Shown piece by piece: positions 4,852-6,656 of a stretch of DNA of 6,656 nt. A program made the position numbers and the translations under genes. The stretch comes from JBEKYH01 sp049511115 (GTDB taxonomy: Bacteria; Planctomycetota; Phycisphaerae; Tepidisphaerales; Tepidisphaeraceae): NCBI GenBank assembly GCA_049511115.1, contig JBEKYH010000294.1, positions 1 through 6,656 of the forward strand, given 5' to 3'. The number at the start of each line of letters is the position of its first letter. Position 1 is the stretch's first letter. Below the pieces are notes generated by a model, which was not told where the DNA came from, searched no databases, and was given only the letters and a program-made list of their open reading frames with translations.

Positions 4852-6498
4852 ATGAATGATTCGCGACTACTGCAGGACTACGCGGCCAGCCGCCGGGACG
4901 AAGCGTTTAAGGCCCTGGTGGACCAATATATCGGGTTGGTCTATTCGGCGTGCCTGCGGCGGTTGAAGGATCGCCACCTCGCCGAGGATGCCACGCAGGC
5001 GGTTTTCCTGTTGCTCAGCCAGAAAGCGGCCTCGCTCAGCCAAAGCTATCTCAGCGGATGGCTGCTCACGACGTCACGGTACTCGTGTGCGAATATGCGC
5101 AAGAGCGAACGGCGCCGTCAGCGCCGAGAGGAGCGGGCAGCGATGAATCAAGTCACCTCACCGGCTGCGCCGGACGCCGACGTGCTGGACCTTCTCGATG
5201 ACGCGCTGTGCCATCTTAAACCGGCCGATCGCGAGGCGCTGGTGCTGCGTCACCTGCGGGAGCAGCCGCTGCGAAACGTCGCGGAGGCGCTGGGGATTTC
5301 CGAAGATGCGGCGCGGAAGCGCGTCAATCGCGGGATGAGCCGACTGCGGCGATATTTCTTTCGGCGCGGCATCACCACCACGACCGACGCGCTGGGGGTG
5401 ATGCTCGTCCAGCAGATTCCCGGCGCCTCCCTTTCGGCGGCAAGTCGCCATGCGTTGGCTGAAGGCGTTGTTCAAGTCTGCCAGGCCGGAGGGCACGGCG
5501 CGTCTGCGAGCGTCGCCATAGCCAAAGGAACCAAAACCATGATGCTGATTGCGAAACTAAAAACCGCTGCGGCCGTGGCCGTGATCGCCGCGGCGATTGG
5601 AACAACAAGCTGGAGGATTTCGCTGGCGCTTGCGGACAGTGCTCCACCGCCCCAGGCGGCCGCGCCGGCCCCGGCGAGTGCGCCGCCGAGTGCGCCGCCC
5701 GTCACCTTCACACCCGTCGCGCTCAGACAGGGCGACAGTGTTGTGGGTGTATTAACGAACGGCGTATCGATTGAGGTGCTCGGCGTTGCGCAAAGTCCCT
5801 CCAACGGCGGAGGCTGGTGGAAAGCCGACGGCTCGCCACTGGCAAATCCGCCGTATTACAAATTCGGCGGCCAGGTAGACCCGGAGAACATGTTGGCGCT
5901 TGAAGTTGCGGTCCATATTGAAAAGCCGACCCTTAACCCGGGGCAGGGGCGGGCGAACGTGCATTGGGATGTCGTTAACTGTGACAGCAGGAGCGCCTCC
6001 GATCCCTCTCCCGCCGCACCGGGCTTGGAGGCCAAGGCTTTTAGAATCAAGGATGATCCGGCCGGCTTCACCGTGCGGGCCGTAGTGGCCGCGGGAGATT
6101 GGACCACCCAGTACACGGCCGGCGGCGGGGGAAACTCCTCGCAGTCCAATTCCGGGCCGTTCGGGCTTGGGAGAAGATCGTTCCTTTGCGGTCCAGCCAA
6201 CTCCGACCGCGGCAAAACGCGCATCACGGCCGTTTGCTCGGGCGTCGGGGGCGACGACCCGGATGTGCGCATGGTCGCGGTCGATGACGCCGGCAATGAG
6301 CATCCGGCCCTGACCGAAACCACCATCAGCGACGGAACGACGACGATTGGCCAGTTTTTGTCCGAGCTTCCCAGGGCTTCGATCAAAAAGTGGGAATTTC
6401 AGACGCGGCCATTCGATCAGTGGATCGAAATCCGCCATGTGGCGCTGCGTCCGGGGCAGAAGACTCAAGTGCAGATCGTGACCAGCGATGGCAAGTGA
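4852..6498 (+). CDS. Membrane-anchored ECF-type RNA polymerase sigma factor fused to a long C-terminal outer domain
   Basis: A 548-residue fusion. Residues 17-92 are sigma region 2 (ALVDQYIGLVYSACLRR, AEDATQAVFLLLSQKA, WLLTTSRYSCAN and a very basic end), which binds core polymerase and the -10 element. Residues 110-168 are region 4, with DREALVLRHL and the helix-turn-helix LRNVAEALGISEDAARKRVNRG, which reads the -35 element. A linker leads to one hydrophobic segment (about 238-262) after KLK, then an Ala/Pro-rich hinge (263-285) and a 260-residue domain with NGVSIEVLGVAQSP, WWKADGSPL and a terminal FQTRPFDQWIEIRHVALRPGQ. I recall these motifs in other planctomycete and verrucomicrobial anchored proteins. 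The domain has three cysteines (377, 446, 462). The predicted topology is sigma domain inside, C-terminus outside. I see no anti-sigma gene nearby. The ATG at 4852 gives the family's usual start; an ATG at 4822 is possible. Ligand and regulon are unknown. Confidence 0.85.
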   Translation: MNDSRLLQDYAASRRDEAFKALVDQYIGLVYSACLRRLKDRHLAEDATQAVFLLLSQKAASLSQSYLSGWLLTTSRYSCANMRKSERRRQRREERAAMNQVTSPAAPDADVLDLLDDALCHLKPADREALVLRHLREQPLRNVAEALGISEDAARKRVNRGMSRLRRYFFRRGITTTTDALGVMLVQQIPGASLSAASRHALAEGVVQVCQAGGHGASASVAIAKGTKTMMLIAKLKTAAAVAVIAAAIGTTSWRISLALADSAPPPQAAAPAPASAPPSAPPVTFTPVALRQGDSVVGVLTNGVSIEVLGVAQSPSNGGGWWKADGSPLANPPYYKFGGQVDPENMLALEVAVHIEKPTLNPGQGRANVHWDVVNCDSRSASDPSPAAPGLEAKAFRIKDDPAGFTVRAVVAAGDWTTQYTAGGGGNSSQSNSGPFGLGRRSFLCGPANSDRGKTRITAVCSGVGGDDPDVRMVAVDDAGNEHPALTETTISDGTTTIGQFLSELPRASIKKWEFQTRPFDQWIEIRHVALRPGQKTQVQIVTSDGK

Positions 6499-6656
6499 CG
6501 GGAGTTCAGCCGCTGGGGAGACCGCGCATTGCAGCAACGACAGAGCCGGCAGGGAAGTTGAATCGATCGCCAGTTTGGCAGACCGGGAACGATCACGGTA
6601 CAGTCGCTGATCAATGGCCCGTTTATCGATGACCGTCCCATGACTTTCCCATGGCC
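6499..6656. other. Downstream intergenic tail with a weak promoter-like pair
   Basis: No convincing gene or terminator is seen. TTGGCA (6575-6580) and TACAGT (6599-6604), separated by 18 bases, match five and four positions of the sigma-70 boxes and could drive a gene beyond the edge. From 6562 one + frame stays open to the window end (reading LINGPFIDDRPM), but its first usual start codon is an ATG at 6640, so nothing can be said about a product. Confidence 0.3.

Noticed and set aside
5752..6537. Long - strand open frame opposite the sigma factor's outer domain
   Set aside because: It is a shadow of GC-rich codons, with no domain or plausible start, and lies fully opposite a well-supported gene. 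The same holds for - strand frames at 2140-2814, 3269-3961 and 4178-4822.
6488..6610. Short frame MASDGSSAAG... overlapping the end of the sigma factor gene
   Set aside because: Forty codons, no ribosome binding site, no recognisable feature.

Overview
The window is GC-rich bacterial DNA carrying four complete protein genes, all on the + strand, and one intergenic stretch of about 600 bases filled with palindromic repeats. The best guess for the host is a member of the Planctomycetota, possibly the Phycisphaerae. This rests on the last gene, which joins an ECF-type sigma factor to a membrane anchor and a long C-terminal domain in a style typical of planctomycetes, and on the repeat types, which I associate with planctomycete and other GC-rich genomes. 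It is inference from memory, not a database match.

Layout. Bases 11-39 hold a good sigma-70-type promoter, followed by a GTG-started gene for a SurA/PrsA-like parvulin-family lipoprotein (77-1378). An 80-base AT-rich gap with a perfect 11-bp-arm palindrome separates it from an AlaC-type class I aminotransferase (1459-2694). The next 604 bases (2695-3298) contain no credible gene. They are a mosaic of at least three short inverted-repeat families, one present as two inverted copies. A GT-C-type polytopic membrane protein follows (3299-4747), then, after 104 bases, the membrane-anchored ECF sigma factor fusion (4852-6498). The last 158 bases hold no clear gene, only a weak promoter-like pair that may serve a gene beyond the edge.

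How the genes fit together. I see no evidence for one pathway. The aminotransferase is central amino-acid metabolism. The lipoprotein (envelope protein folding), the GT-C protein (envelope glycan or lipid glycosylation) and the tethered sigma factor (probably sensing outside the membrane) all point to the cell envelope, but shared regulation is not shown. All genes run in one direction, but the gaps of 80, 604 and 104 bases argue against tight translational coupling.

I did not find a clearly new defence, mobile or biosynthetic system. The points most worth a second look are the sigma factor's fused outer domain, the parvulin-like protein that lacks the usual parvulin histidines, and the repeat cluster.
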